In this document: positions 1 to 9,171 of the stretch, in pieces
How positions within the stretch are numbered: position 1 is the stretch's first letter
Layout of the letters: every line of letters begins with the position of its first letter
Assembly: GCA_017938645.1 (NCBI GenBank)
Contig: JAGBBE010000125.1
Location: forward strand, 1-49,241
DNA length: 49,241 nucleotides
Source of the DNA: Clostridia bacterium
Lineage (GTDB): Bacteria; Bacillota_A; Clostridia; Christensenellales; Aristaeellaceae
Reading direction: 5' to 3'
Position numbers and translations under genes: made by a program
Notes under the pieces: model-generated
What the model saw: the letters and a program-made list of their open reading frames with translations, nothing else
What the model was told of the DNA's origin: nothing
The model's database searches: none

Positions 1-3000
1 AACACCTCCGCCGGTGCTGTAGATATTCGCGCCGCCAGCGGTGGTATAGGCATAACCAGCAGAAACATCCACCGTGCCGTTGACGACGATTTCAGCGTCA
101 ACAAGGTCTGCTTCGGTACGGGTATAGGTTCTGCCGGGAGCATAAATTACGGGAGCGAGCTTTTTGTTTGACCCACTATAGCAATATGTGCCCCACTGAT
201 CAACGTCATAGACATAGATGTTATTTCCGCTGGCGAGCGTACAAGTCGCACCTTCGCCAACATGAATCTTAGCGCCGGGAAGCAGCGCCACATCCTGAGC
301 GATTTTGATACTGCCACTATTGACCTCAACAGTAATATTGCTGTTAATGGGCAGCTCGTAATTCTTGGAGTTAATAGAGCTGGTACCAACAGTCATATTA
401 ATAGCAGAAAGCGTCATGTCGCCATAGGCTTCCACAACCAGGCGATCGGTTTCGCCGTCATACCTCTTTACAACATAACCATTGGTCAGGTTGAACATGG
501 CATCGCTCTTTGCGATAAAAGCCACTGATGATCCAAAATCAGCGCTGGACATATAAACCGTGGTGTAGCTGTATTCCTTGGCGCCGGAGTACAGAGTCAG
601 CGGAACCTCGATGTTCTGCACATAGTACTGGCACAGCGGGAATACGCCGTTTTCCATTTCGGTGCTCTGCGAACCACCGCGGAAGTCCGCGATCTGGAAC
701 ATTTCATACACAGTAGCACCATTTTGGGCCGTTACGCTGCCGGAACCGGTGATGAAGCCATAGGCATACAGAACACCGCCATTATTGACGGTAATATTGC
801 TGTTACCCTCCATCTTCACAAAGCTGACCGGACCGGTCGGTGCGCCGCCGTCAACTTTGCTGCCTGCAGCATACTTCTGTTTGGCAGAAAGGCTCATGGC
901 GCCATTGATGATGAGGTTTGCACCGTCAGCCATCGTCAGAGTACGATAGGCAGTGGGTTTTTCGTAGGTACCAGTGTTCTGCACCTGCGTTGTATACAGG
1001 GTATTGGCGGCATCAAAAGGAATGAGCAGGGTGACGCCAGAGGGAATGGTGTAATCGCCAGCAGAAAGGATACCGCTGTTCATCAAAACGACAACTTTAC
1101 CAGAAGCCGCCGTTACTGCTTTGTCTAAATCGTCAAACAGGTGTGTCATACCTACCGTCTGGTAGTAGAGCTTTCCCAATCCCAACAGGCCGGAACTGAC
1201 CGACTTCTGTGCTGCTGGACCAACGCCAAACCACAGCGTTCCATTATCCTTGGCAAAAACGGCCTTCATCGTCATGTCAGCAGCAGGAGTCAGGGTATAA
1301 GAAGCTGCCGTGCTCTGAATCGAGCCGTCTGCCGTGTTAATCCAGCCAAGGAAGTTAACGCCGGAATTGGCTGTTGCAACCAGCGCAGCGCCATCGGTCA
1401 GAGAAATCTCCTTCACGGTTCCGGAGGCAACAGTCTCTCCTCCAACCGTGATGCTGCCCAGAGCGCTATCATACTCAAACGTAATTTTAGATGCAGAAGC
1501 TGCGGTCACGAGTTTGAAATTGCTCAGTTTCAAAGTGGCAGTCGTGTTGCTTAATCCACTATTGGATACAAGTGTAATAGACAAAGAAGCACCTGCATCC
1601 AGCAGCACGCTATACGAACCGCTTGCCGCAGCAGTAGCTCCAGCAATTTTGAAGCTATTTGCTTTCTCAGCCGTATAGTCGAAAGACAGCTGAGCTTTGT
1701 TGCCTGAATTATTAGTAATTGTAATATTATTTGTTTTCTTGCCGAACAGGCTTCCCTTTGCCGTAATTGTTACCGTATCGCCAGAAACATTGTTGCTATT
1801 AGCAGAATCGGTTACGGAAACCTGGCCATCCAGCACGCTGACCGTCGTTCCCGGCATAACGCTGTTGAAAGACTCCATGATGGTGTCTACCACGTAGCAA
1901 TACTTGCCGAAGGTACTTCCTTCCACCAACGTGCTCCAGGCTTCATCCTGATCCAGTGCACCGGATTCGATATGGGCGGCAATGCCGTCAGTGATGCCAT
2001 ACAGATCCCTCAGAAGTACCTCACGACTTGCTTCCTCCAGCATCTGCGGCACAACAAGCGCACCGATTTCATCCTCGGTCAGTTCGCCGGCAGTGCCCAG
2101 ATACTTGATCAGCATCTCATCAACGATCATCTGAATCTGATCAAGCAGAGTGGGTTCGGGAGTGGGCTCGACAACGGGCTCTTCGGTGACTTCGGGCTCT
2201 TCACTGGGTTCGACCACAGGTTCCTCAGTAGCTTCAGGCTCCTCACTGGGCTCAACTACGGGTTCCTCAGTAGCTTCGGGTTCCTCGCTGGGCTCAACTA
2301 CGGGTTCCTCAGTAGCTTCGGGTTCCTCAGTAGCTTCGGGCTCCTCGGTGGGCTCGATAGAGGGTTCCTCAGTAGCTTCGGGCTCCTCGGTGGGCTCGAC
2401 AGCGGGTTCCTCAGTAGCTTCGGGCTCTTCGCTGGGCTCGACAACGGGTTCCTCAGTAGCTTCGGGCTCAGTCACAGCGGCCTCAACCACTTCGCAAAGC
2501 ACAGCAAACACACCGTAGGCTTCCAACGCAGCAGCGTCCTCGTCGGACAGCTCGGCGACGGCAGTCTCCACGGCTTCGAGAGCTTCGGCCAAAGCGGTCA
2601 GCGTTTCCGCATCCATGGCGCTTACCTGCGCAGTAAGTTCCTCGGCGGTCAGGCTGTTTACCGCGGCCAGAATCTCTTCTTCGGTGACGTCTTCACCCTG
2701 GAACTGCTCGCCGAAGTAGGTGAGCAGCAGCTCGTCCACCTGCTTGAGCAGTTTGGCAAGCGCGGTTTCTTCCGGCTCGACAGCAGGCTCTTCGGTGGGC
2801 TCTGTAGGTTCCTCAGTAGTCTCGGGCTCCTCGGTGGGCTCCGCAGGTTTCTCAGTAGCCTCGGGCTCTTCAGTGGGTTCTGCGGGTTCCTCAGTAGCCT
2901 CGGGCTCTTCGGTAGGCTCCACGGGTTCCTCGGTAGCTTCCGCGGGCTCCTCGGTGGGCTCCGCAGGTTCCTCAGTGCCCTCGGGCTCCTCGGTGGGCTC

Positions 3001-3339
3001 CGCAGGGTCCTCAGTAGTCACGGGTTCTTCGGTAGCTTCCGCAGATTCCTCGGTAGGCTCTACGGGTTCCTCGGTAGCTTCCGCAGGCTCCTCGGTGGAC
3101 TCTGCGGTAGGTTCCGGAGTAGGTTCTTCGGTGAGCTCTGCAGTGGGCTCCTCGATAACAACCTCTTCCGATTCGTCCTCGACTTCGAGTTCTGTCTCAA
3201 ACACTTCAACGGTTACGACGCTGTCCGTCAGCACTTCTTCTGCATGAACATGGTTATGCACATTCACAACCGGGATGTTGGAGAACAACATCATCAGCGC
3301 AAGCAGAAGAGATACAGACCTCCTCAACAGATTAGACAT
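1..3339 (-). CDS. Large secreted Glu/Pro/Thr-repeat surface protein (3' end outside window)
   Basis: Open from the ATG at 3339 to base 1 without a stop (1113 codons), so the C-terminus lies beyond the left edge. The start is set by an AGGAGGG site at 3346-3352. Residues 1-34 are a signal peptide ending near HAEE. Two low-complexity blocks follow, built on EEP-(E/V)-(A/P)-T units, at about residues 60-188 and 285-396. They are separated by helical, acidic segments that look like small three-helix modules (LTEDEI, VTEEEILAAV). Residues about 625-695 resemble a divergent InlB B-repeat (FLGWIN, ADMTMKAVFA). The rest is beta-rich with many short hydrophobic strands, like a beta-helix or adhesin stalk. 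No anchoring signal can be judged because the end is missing. It is the last gene seen of the polysaccharide operon, 58 bases after the previous stop. Adhesin or polymer-associated surface protein is an inference. Confidence 0.85.
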   Translation of the reverse strand, partial: MSNLLRRSVSLLLALMMLFSNIPVVNVHNHVHAEEVLTDSVVTVEVFETELEVEDESEEVVIEEPTAELTEEPTPEPTAESTEEPAEATEEPVEPTEESAEATEEPVTTEDPAEPTEEPEGTEEPAEPTEEPAEATEEPVEPTEEPEATEEPAEPTEEPEATEKPAEPTEEPETTEEPTEPTEEPAVEPEETALAKLLKQVDELLLTYFGEQFQGEDVTEEEILAAVNSLTAEELTAQVSAMDAETLTALAEALEAVETAVAELSDEDAAALEAYGVFAVLCEVVEAAVTEPEATEEPVVEPSEEPEATEEPAVEPTEEPEATEEPSIEPTEEPEATEEPEATEEPVVEPSEEPEATEEPVVEPSEEPEATEEPVVEPSEEPEVTEEPVVEPTPEPTLLDQIQMIVDEMLIKYLGTAGELTEDEIGALVVPQMLEEASREVLLRDLYGITDGIAAHIESGALDQDEAWSTLVEGSTFGKYCYVVDTIMESFNSVMPGTTVSVLDGQVSVTDSANSNNVSGDTVTITAKGSLFGKKTNNITITNNSGNKAQLSFDYTAEKANSFKIAGATAAASGSYSVLLDAGASLSITLVSNSGLSNTTATLKLSNFKLVTAASASKITFEYDSALGSITVGGETVASGTVKEISLTDGAALVATANSGVNFLGWINTADGSIQSTAASYTLTPAADMTMKAVFAKDNGTLWFGVGPAAQKSVSSGLLGLGKLYYQTVGMTHLFDDLDKAVTAASGKVVVLMNSGILSAGDYTIPSGVTLLIPFDAANTLYTTQVQNTGTYEKPTAYRTLTMADGANLIINGAMSLSAKQKYAAGSKVDGGAPTGPVSFVKMEGNSNITVNNGGVLYAYGFITGSGSVTAQNGATVYEMFQIADFRGGSQSTEMENGVFPLCQYYVQNIEVPLTLYSGAKEYSYTTVYMSSADFGSSVAFIAKSDAMFNLTNGYVVKRYDGETDRLVVEAYGDMTLSAINMTVGTSSINSKNYELPINSNITVEVNSGSIKIAQDVALLPGAKIHVGEGATCTLASGNNIYVYDVDQWGTYCYSGSNKKLAPVIYAPGRTYTRTEADLVDAEIVVNGTVDVSAGYAYTTAGGANIYSTGGGV
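2150..2485 (-). repeat. Tandem repeat block coding EEPEATEEPVVEPT units (second block)
   Basis: Direct imperfect repeats of about 42-45 bases lie inside the large surface-protein gene (residues about 285-396). Each unit encodes Glu-Glu-Pro and Ala-Thr-Glu-Glu-Pro, varied by VVEPS/VVEPT/IEPT. High identity between units makes copy-number change by slippage or recombination plausible. No spacer structure of CRISPR type is present. Confidence 0.8.
2775..3160 (-). repeat. Tandem repeat block coding EEPAEPTEEPEATEE units (first block)
   Basis: Second set of imperfect 30-42 base repeats in the same gene, nearer the signal peptide (residues about 60-188). Units differ from the other block by AEPT instead of VVEPT. 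The two blocks therefore expanded separately or diverged after duplication. Confidence 0.8.
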
Positions 3340-3397
3340 TTAGGTCCCTCCTAAGTTTTATCTCAATCGCATCTTGAAGACGCTGGTTGATTCGATG

Positions 3398-4324
3398 TTA
3401 TTGTTCAGCAGGCTGCGGAATGGAGAAGTTTTCGCTGCTGGTGATTGCCTGAATCAATTCGTTGATGGTATCCATCATGCGATAGGCAGCGGAGTAATCG
3501 TCCTCCGTCCAGTTGGCATTTTCGGCCAGATCATAACTTTCGACCGAAATAGGTTTGTCCACTCCATCCAGTTTGTACTGCCCCAGCACTGTCTGCGCGG
3601 TTTCATCGCCGATTCGAACCGTATACAACGCAATGCGCTCGCCCTGTACCATGCCGTAGAACACAGCATGATAGCTGCCATTTTCAGTGCTTTCTGTCCA
3701 GGTCATGTTTCCGGGCAGCGTGAGCGTCCAATGAGCAAGTGTGGCCTGCTGATCGGCTCCGATGTCAAGCGGTTTTTCTGCGCTGAAGCGGCTGTCGCTA
3801 TAGATACCGTCCAACATGATGCTGAACCCGTCCAGCAGAGCAAAATAGCGTTCTTCTTCCGATTCCCCAAGTGCCCCGATTTCCTCTTCAGACAATGCAA
3901 AAACCGTGTAGGTGATGGGTATCTCGCTATTTTCCGTCTTCAGAGTACCCAGCCAGTCTCCGCTGGTTTTATCTCCAAAGTCTATACGGTAAAGTGGTTT
4001 TTTCTTTTCACCATCAACCATGTAAAACGTTTCGGTCGTTGTTATTCCATGGACTTCTTGCTCGTGCATGATGTATTCGCTGTTTTCCTTAGGCAGACGC
4101 AACATGATGTAGGGGTTCTCAACAAGTATGTAGCCAGACTCATCAGAAGCCGTCATTATCGTAGGGACAGGCGTTATCGCTGTATTACTGGCGTTGTCTG
4201 GTCGCTTTGGCTGAACGACGTTACCGGTCAGCACCATAATCAGGATAGCAAGCAGAATCATATTGAACGCAACAGCTATGTACAACGCTATTGTTAGTCG
4301 CTTGACCTTAGGGGTTTTTTTCAT
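3398..4324 (-). CDS. Single-pass membrane protein with extracytoplasmic domain, unknown function
   Basis: 308 residues. A short basic N-terminus is followed by one transmembrane helix (about residues 10-33), then a Pro/Thr-rich spacer and a roughly 250-residue soluble outer domain without a family I recognise. The ATG overlaps the stop of the upstream polymerase gene in an ATGA arrangement. A strong AAGGAGG site lies inside that gene, so the two are translationally coupled. Its place after the polymerase and before the giant surface protein suggests an envelope-assembly accessory role, but nothing in the sequence gives a reaction. Confidence 0.8.
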   Translation of the reverse strand: MKKTPKVKRLTIALYIAVAFNMILLAILIMVLTGNVVQPKRPDNASNTAITPVPTIMTASDESGYILVENPYIMLRLPKENSEYIMHEQEVHGITTTETFYMVDGEKKKPLYRIDFGDKTSGDWLGTLKTENSEIPITYTVFALSEEEIGALGESEEERYFALLDGFSIMLDGIYSDSRFSAEKPLDIGADQQATLAHWTLTLPGNMTWTESTENGSYHAVFYGMVQGERIALYTVRIGDETAQTVLGQYKLDGVDKPISVESYDLAENANWTEDDYSAAYRMMDTINELIQAITSSENFSIPQPAEQ

Positions 4325-5658
4325 AGAACAATTCCTCCTTCACTAGGAAAAAGAGCAGCAGCATGGGTTGACACGGAAGCTGATGATGACTGTCTAATAA
4401 ATGGAAGTGCTAGAGTAAAGTAAACCATATAGGCAGATTCTACACGGAGTGCTGAATTATAAAATGCAATGATACAGCAAACAAGTGATAAAATCATCGC
4501 CAACTTCGAAAAGAGCGGATTCCCACTTTCATCCTTCACCTTCTTACGTGAACACCAAAAACAAACGATAAAAAAACCAAAGTAACACAGCAAACCCAAA
4601 TACCCTGTTTCCAGAAACATCATAGCTGCGGAAAACCAAATATAATGTAAATAACCATATCTTCTATAAAAAGGTGTATTGCATACCTGAAAAGCCGAAG
4701 TATCGCAATTACCAAGGCCAAGACCAAAAATCTGATCTACAGGTTTTGTTACAATCGTTTCGGAGAGTGTAGCAATTGCAGAAAGACGGTTAATATCATC
4801 ACCAGAGGAATAGTTATCCTGTGTTGCCACTCCCCAGAGGTATTCAAAAGACAACAAATTTTCAATACCAAATATTGATTCAAGCAACGAGGCAAAGATA
4901 CCAATTGTTGCTACCGCAGCCACAATTACCGTTACTTTTCCCCACGAAAATCGCGTCAGTAATGATGACAGAGCCAAAATAATAGCAAAGAGTACAAAAA
5001 AGAATTTCATTTCAGCCATAGCAGCAACGAGCAATGCAGCAGCAGCTTTCAACAAACACAACCACAATGGTTCTTGCTGTTCCTGATAACAAAGCAAAGA
5101 CTTAGCAACAACGATACTGATAAAAATCAGCGTAAACCCATTTGATGCACCTTCGACCCCAAAAATTCCTCCCAGAAAGTCTCCACTGTACCCCATAAAT
5201 ACAAACTGAATAATAGAAAGCACCAGATTGATCCAGAATAGAACATCCAGAATTCTAAACCAACTTAGTCCTTCCTCTTCAGTCAGCATCTCCGCATAAA
5301 GAATAAACGCAATATAGAAACGAAAATTATTCCGGAACCCCCAGAGATAGTAGAACGGCGACTGGAAACGGAAAACATATACTGCCAATGTATACAGAAA
5401 AAATATTCCTATCATTGCAACAGGCGGAAATATAGTCCGACGTATCTGGAGTTTTCTTCCTGTAAAGATAGCCAGTACAAACAGTACCAAAAATACATCT
5501 GCAAGATACTTCACAGCACTGGGTATCCCTGGAATCATCAACAGCAGCTTTGTCAAAAAGGGCCACAGCGAAATGATCAGCAGCATCCAGTCGTAAATCC
5601 TTCTCTTTCGAATTTTCAGCGTTCCTGTCATTCTGGACTTACTCTTTATCGGGTTCAT
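4321..5658 (-). CDS. O-antigen/capsule polymerase-like membrane protein (Wzy type)
   Basis: 445 residues with about ten to twelve hydrophobic helices, a basic cytoplasmic N-terminus (KSKSRMTGTLKIRKRR), and a long outer loop near residues 255-345 before the last helices. This is the usual Wzy/O-antigen ligase layout. Wzy proteins join lipid-linked repeat units on the outer face of the membrane. Two starts are possible: 5682 or 5658. I chose 5658 because AAGGAG/AAGG lies upstream of it, whereas the upstream ATG has no good site. The gene sits among glycosyltransferases, with its stop overlapping the next start. Sequence families of Wzy diverge strongly, so the call rests on topology and context. 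An O-antigen ligase-like protein is the alternative. Base composition is clearly AT-rich. Confidence 0.75.
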   Translation of the reverse strand: MNPIKSKSRMTGTLKIRKRRIYDWMLLIISLWPFLTKLLLMIPGIPSAVKYLADVFLVLFVLAIFTGRKLQIRRTIFPPVAMIGIFFLYTLAVYVFRFQSPFYYLWGFRNNFRFYIAFILYAEMLTEEEGLSWFRILDVLFWINLVLSIIQFVFMGYSGDFLGGIFGVEGASNGFTLIFISIVVAKSLLCYQEQQEPLWLCLLKAAAALLVAAMAEMKFFFVLFAIILALSSLLTRFSWGKVTVIVAAVATIGIFASLLESIFGIENLLSFEYLWGVATQDNYSSGDDINRLSAIATLSETIVTKPVDQIFGLGLGNCDTSAFQVCNTPFYRRYGYLHYIWFSAAMMFLETGYLGLLCYFGFFIVCFWCSRKKVKDESGNPLFSKLAMILSLVCCIIAFYNSALRVESAYMVYFTLALPFIRQSSSASVSTHAAALFPSEGGIVL

Positions 5659-5685
5659 ACGCAATAGCCTTTCTCCTTTCATGTA

Positions 5686-6771
5686 TCATTTCCCGATTCC
5701 TATCCTTTCCAAGGCTTTACGAAGTCTTTTTTGCTTCTTCGCTATTTCCCGAAATTTCATTAGACAATACACGCCTATAACGTTTTTCTTTCGCATCAGT
5801 TGCATTAACAAACGCATAGCCATGACATATTTTATATCTGCACAATACCTTAATGCATCTTGAACGTAACTATGTTCAAGCACTTCATAAATTTCTGCAT
5901 ATTTCCTTCGGATTGATAATTCGGCACATACGATATGTCGAATTGCAACTCTAACTTTCATCAGAAAGTTTCGATATACTCGTCGTTTGACATTATCCCC
6001 ATGTATACCCAAAACTGCCGTTCTCTCTCTAAGCAACTCATAAAAACACAGGGTTTTCTGAAAACGTTTTTTATTGTATTTTCTTGAAGTCGACTCCTCG
6101 TTTTGAAAATAATAATATCCGTATTCTTCAACAACAACCGCTTTTTCAGCCTTGTTCAAAAAATCTATATTGAAAAACAAATCCTCCCCCACGATTATCC
6201 GTTCGCTCTCATACCATATTGCATTTTCCTTTATCGTAGACATTCTATATAGACTCATACTACTACTTGAGTCTACCTGAACATCACGTGGTTGTTCCTC
6301 ATCCGTACCAATCAGTGGCATTAAAATGCTTTCCCTTATCTCCTCATGCCTATACACTTTCGCTTCCAGTGATTCATAACGAACTTTTCTTTCTTCTCCA
6401 TTTCCAATTACTGTATGTGCTCCAATTGCCACATCAGCATCATTTTCTTTGATCTGCCTATATAAATTTTCTATATGATCACTGCTGATCCAATCATCCG
6501 AATCAATAAACGTTACATATTCACCTGTCGCTATTGTCAACCCATCATTTCTTGCATATCCTTGACCTCCGTTTTCTTTATGGATAACCCTAATGCGTTT
6601 ATCCTCGAATGCATATTCATCGCACATCTGCGGGCAGCGGTCCGGTGACCCATCATCTACCAATATAATTTCGAGGTTTGTGTATGTCTGATTCCGTACA
6701 CTTTCCACGCAACGTTCCAAATAGCGTTCTACATTATACACAGGGATAATCACGCTGATCAGATCCAACAT
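5686..6771 (-). CDS. Family 2 glycosyltransferase
   Basis: 361 residues. The N-terminal GT-A domain shows ISVIIPVYNVERYL, the nucleotide-binding LVDDGSPDRCP, NGGQGYARNDGL, and the metal-binding DSDDW. The C-terminal 130 residues are basic and helical (RLLMQLMRKK, KQKRLRKALER), probably peripheral membrane contact. The ATG at 6771 lies five bases from GGAGG; a GTG two codons earlier overlaps that site and is rejected. It would add one sugar to the growing lipid-linked repeat unit on the cytoplasmic face. Sugar specificity cannot be read. AT-rich like its neighbours. Confidence 0.9.
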   Translation of the reverse strand: MLDLISVIIPVYNVERYLERCVESVRNQTYTNLEIILVDDGSPDRCPQMCDEYAFEDKRIRVIHKENGGQGYARNDGLTIATGEYVTFIDSDDWISSDHIENLYRQIKENDADVAIGAHTVIGNGEERKVRYESLEAKVYRHEEIRESILMPLIGTDEEQPRDVQVDSSSSMSLYRMSTIKENAIWYESERIIVGEDLFFNIDFLNKAEKAVVVEEYGYYYFQNEESTSRKYNKKRFQKTLCFYELLRERTAVLGIHGDNVKRRVYRNFLMKVRVAIRHIVCAELSIRRKYAEIYEVLEHSYVQDALRYCADIKYVMAMRLLMQLMRKKNVIGVYCLMKFREIAKKQKRLRKALERIGIGK

Positions 6772-6784
6772 ACACACCTCCTTT

Positions 6785-7954
6785 TTATTTTCGTACAGCC
6801 TTTTTCAACGCATATCGCAACGGTTTTGCCGTCTCTATCATTCTATCAAAAACAGTAACTCGTACATACTTTTTCATGGTCTTTTCAAAGCCAAGTGTTT
6901 CAAGGTCCCCAAACAATTCTTCCCGCTCTGGCTTTCGGGTAACAGACTTTCGCTCCATCCCACCAGTATAGACAAACATCTTTTCTACATCCGCATCAAC
7001 GATATCCAGCTGCTTCAGTTGTTCCAGCATTTGCTTTCCGCGGTTGGTATGTACAATTACATTCGAGTACCCTGAGTCATTGTCGCAAACAGCTCCTTCA
7101 GTTACTGCGAAAGGGTTCCAGGAATCAAACACCGTAAAATCGCTGCACCGATGAACCGTCTTAAACGAGCAATGATAGCAAGAGGGTCTGGAGCACAAAT
7201 CCGAATGAAAACACTTCATGAAGTAATCCACTCGATTGCTCCCCGCATAGCGACGACCATTTGTAAATTCAATTTCCAATGCTCCACTGTGGTAACCATA
7301 TGTCTTTCTACGACAGGCAACACTTACGATTCCTGACCCATAACGATTCTGCTGCCACTCAAGGTATTTCTTCCACAGTTTGGGACTCGGAATGCTGCGG
7401 CACACCAAGTCAACTGTAATTAAACGAGTATAATCCTGCTGCAGATAACTCTTCAATCCTGCCACCTGACAGGGCGTACCGATAAACAGCACTGTTTTCT
7501 CCTTCTGCAGAAGGCTCTTTACCTTTACAAAAGTCTCCCCCAGAATACTTTGCGCATATTTTGAATTTCGAAAGGCGACTGTCTGTTCAGCTGTTTCTGC
7601 TATCTTGTGAACCGGCAGAAAATCCTCATCAAAAGCCACGCCAACGACAAAACCCCGCTGTCTGACAACCACATCCTCGCACAGTGCATCTATGAATCCT
7701 CCGGATGTGCTTTCTTTCAATACATCCTTACGCTGATTCTGCACCACTGCGCCGTATTCCCAATGCTCATTTATTTTTGGCGGATGAGAAACAGGACACA
7801 CCTTTTCGCACATGCCGCATTGAATACACAACGCTTCTTTCACACTGGGATAGAGAAACCCCTCATGATCCTCCGTCATCACAATTGCTTTCTTGGGACA
7901 AATATTCATGCATGCGGTACATCCGCAGCAATTTTCCACGGGAATCCGGGGCAT
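6785..7954 (-). CDS. F420-hydrogenase beta-subunit-like ferredoxin/flavin oxidoreductase
   Basis: 389 residues. Two N-terminal 4Fe-4S motifs (CCGCTACMNICP at about 9-20 and CIQCGMCEKVCP near 43-54) are followed by the FrhB-type N- and C-domains: KESTSGGF near residue 80, LFIGTPCQVAGLK near 155, and Cys-rich DLCSRPSCYHC. These proteins carry FeS and often a flavin and move electrons. Copies inside polysaccharide loci are usually placed next to a polysaccharide pyruvyl transferase, as here (16-base gap). Their role there is not established; a redox or sugar-modifying role is inferred. F420 itself is unlikely to be the partner in a Clostridia-type cell. Confidence 0.85.
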   Translation of the reverse strand: MPRIPVENCCGCTACMNICPKKAIVMTEDHEGFLYPSVKEALCIQCGMCEKVCPVSHPPKINEHWEYGAVVQNQRKDVLKESTSGGFIDALCEDVVVRQRGFVVGVAFDEDFLPVHKIAETAEQTVAFRNSKYAQSILGETFVKVKSLLQKEKTVLFIGTPCQVAGLKSYLQQDYTRLITVDLVCRSIPSPKLWKKYLEWQQNRYGSGIVSVACRRKTYGYHSGALEIEFTNGRRYAGSNRVDYFMKCFHSDLCSRPSCYHCSFKTVHRCSDFTVFDSWNPFAVTEGAVCDNDSGYSNVIVHTNRGKQMLEQLKQLDIVDADVEKMFVYTGGMERKSVTRKPEREELFGDLETLGFEKTMKKYVRVTVFDRMIETAKPLRYALKKAVRK

Positions 7955-7970
7955 CTCCTATCACCTGCCT

Positions 7971-9122
7971 TTAACCCAATGCTTTCTTCAAATACTCTTT
8001 GGTTTCCGTACGGTACTTAAGCAGCCTTTTTTGTACAGCGGAATAATCAATCGGACATTCCATTTGCTCCAGGATATCTTTATCAACTGAGTACCTTCTG
8101 TTTTCCAGACCAAGGTTTTCGCACAATGATTCGATACGGGAGTTTTTTGAATTGGATGACTGATTGCTATATCGGTCAAAAATCAGAAACTGCTTATCGT
8201 GGATAACGGAGAATGCTGCTCCGTGGAACGAATCCGTACAGACACATCGCGCATTACGCAAAATGTTCAAAAATCGTTCGGGCCCTACGTCATAGGGTTC
8301 GTAATCTCCAAAATCTTCATCATCCGCTACATACCGGTCAAGATGCGGCAATGTTACAATTCTCATCCCGGTTTTCTCAGCCAGTCTTCTTGCTGCATTC
8401 CTGTGCTCAGGATTATCGCCCAGAAAATAACAGAAAAGATAATTTTCCCATTCCGCCTCGCATTCTGGAACCAAATCTCTCCACTCTATCTGATCAAATA
8501 CAAATACCGGGTCCATCAAAACCGGAACAGTCCTGCCTGTCAGTTCTCTGACAATTTCAGCCCCGCGGTTTTCGCGCATGCTGATATGCTGAATACGACT
8601 CAAATATTCCTTCGTTCGTTTCTTCTGATACCAGGGAATATTGCTTACACCAAAGCTCGATGCCCAGGATATCTTCTCTATCCTTTCAGGTACAAACATC
8701 AGGTTATAGAAACCTGATCCCAGCGCCGATGGAGACCATAACTGATCGCTGCATGTAATCAGCTTTTGATATCGAGTTGCGCAGTTTTTCTTCAGTTTCT
8801 CATAGCTAGGATATACCTCTGAAAGATGGCCTTGAAAGTGTACATCAAAAGCATGAAATGCTGCTCTTCGAATTTCGATTTTCTCAAGCACTTCCGGATG
8901 CCTTCGATATTCAATACTCCTCTGAATCTGGTCGTAGCGGTCATTAAGGAACACAAAGTTCAAAAAACGCGGTATCGATTTCAACAAAAATCGGATTGTT
9001 TTCTTGTTGTAACGAATGATCTCATATTCCATTCCAAAGTGTTCCAGTGTTCTAACTGTTGCAAGCGCCTGGAGCTTGCTGCCATAATTATTCTGCTGAT
9101 ATTTTAAGCAAACCCCCAGCAT
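7971..9122 (-). CDS. Polysaccharide pyruvyl transferase family protein
   Basis: 383 residues. The N-terminus MLGVCLKYQQNNYGSKLQA matches the family pattern NxGxxLQ. Further features are the CSDQLWSP segment, a middle RENRGAEIVRELTG, VLMDPVFV, and the C-terminal CTDSFHGAAFS, which is the usual donor-binding Ser-Phe-His-Gly. The family transfers pyruvate from phosphoenolpyruvate to make ketals on surface polysaccharides, or in CsaB on secondary wall polymers. I moved the start from 9236 to 9122: AGGGAAGGA stands just upstream, the homologous N-terminus begins there, and overlap with the upstream gene is removed. It is paired with the FeS protein downstream. Confidence 0.88.
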   Translation of the reverse strand: MLGVCLKYQQNNYGSKLQALATVRTLEHFGMEYEIIRYNKKTIRFLLKSIPRFLNFVFLNDRYDQIQRSIEYRRHPEVLEKIEIRRAAFHAFDVHFQGHLSEVYPSYEKLKKNCATRYQKLITCSDQLWSPSALGSGFYNLMFVPERIEKISWASSFGVSNIPWYQKKRTKEYLSRIQHISMRENRGAEIVRELTGRTVPVLMDPVFVFDQIEWRDLVPECEAEWENYLFCYFLGDNPEHRNAARRLAEKTGMRIVTLPHLDRYVADDEDFGDYEPYDVGPERFLNILRNARCVCTDSFHGAAFSVIHDKQFLIFDRYSNQSSNSKNSRIESLCENLGLENRRYSVDKDILEQMECPIDYSAVQKRLLKYRTETKEYLKKALG

Positions 9123-9171
9123 ATTCCTTCCCTTTCTTTTCTGCTGAACTTGCACAACCTGCATTATGAAC

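Noticed and set aside
2150..3160. Regularly spaced repeats resembling a CRISPR array
   Set aside because: Units are contiguous, in-frame and encode EEP/ATEEP peptides; there are no unique spacers.
1972..3354. Plus-strand 460-residue frame with Gly/Phe/Leu repeats
   Set aside because: It is the antisense shadow of the Glu/Pro/Thr-repeat surface protein, whose minus-strand frame has signal peptide, RBS and no stop.
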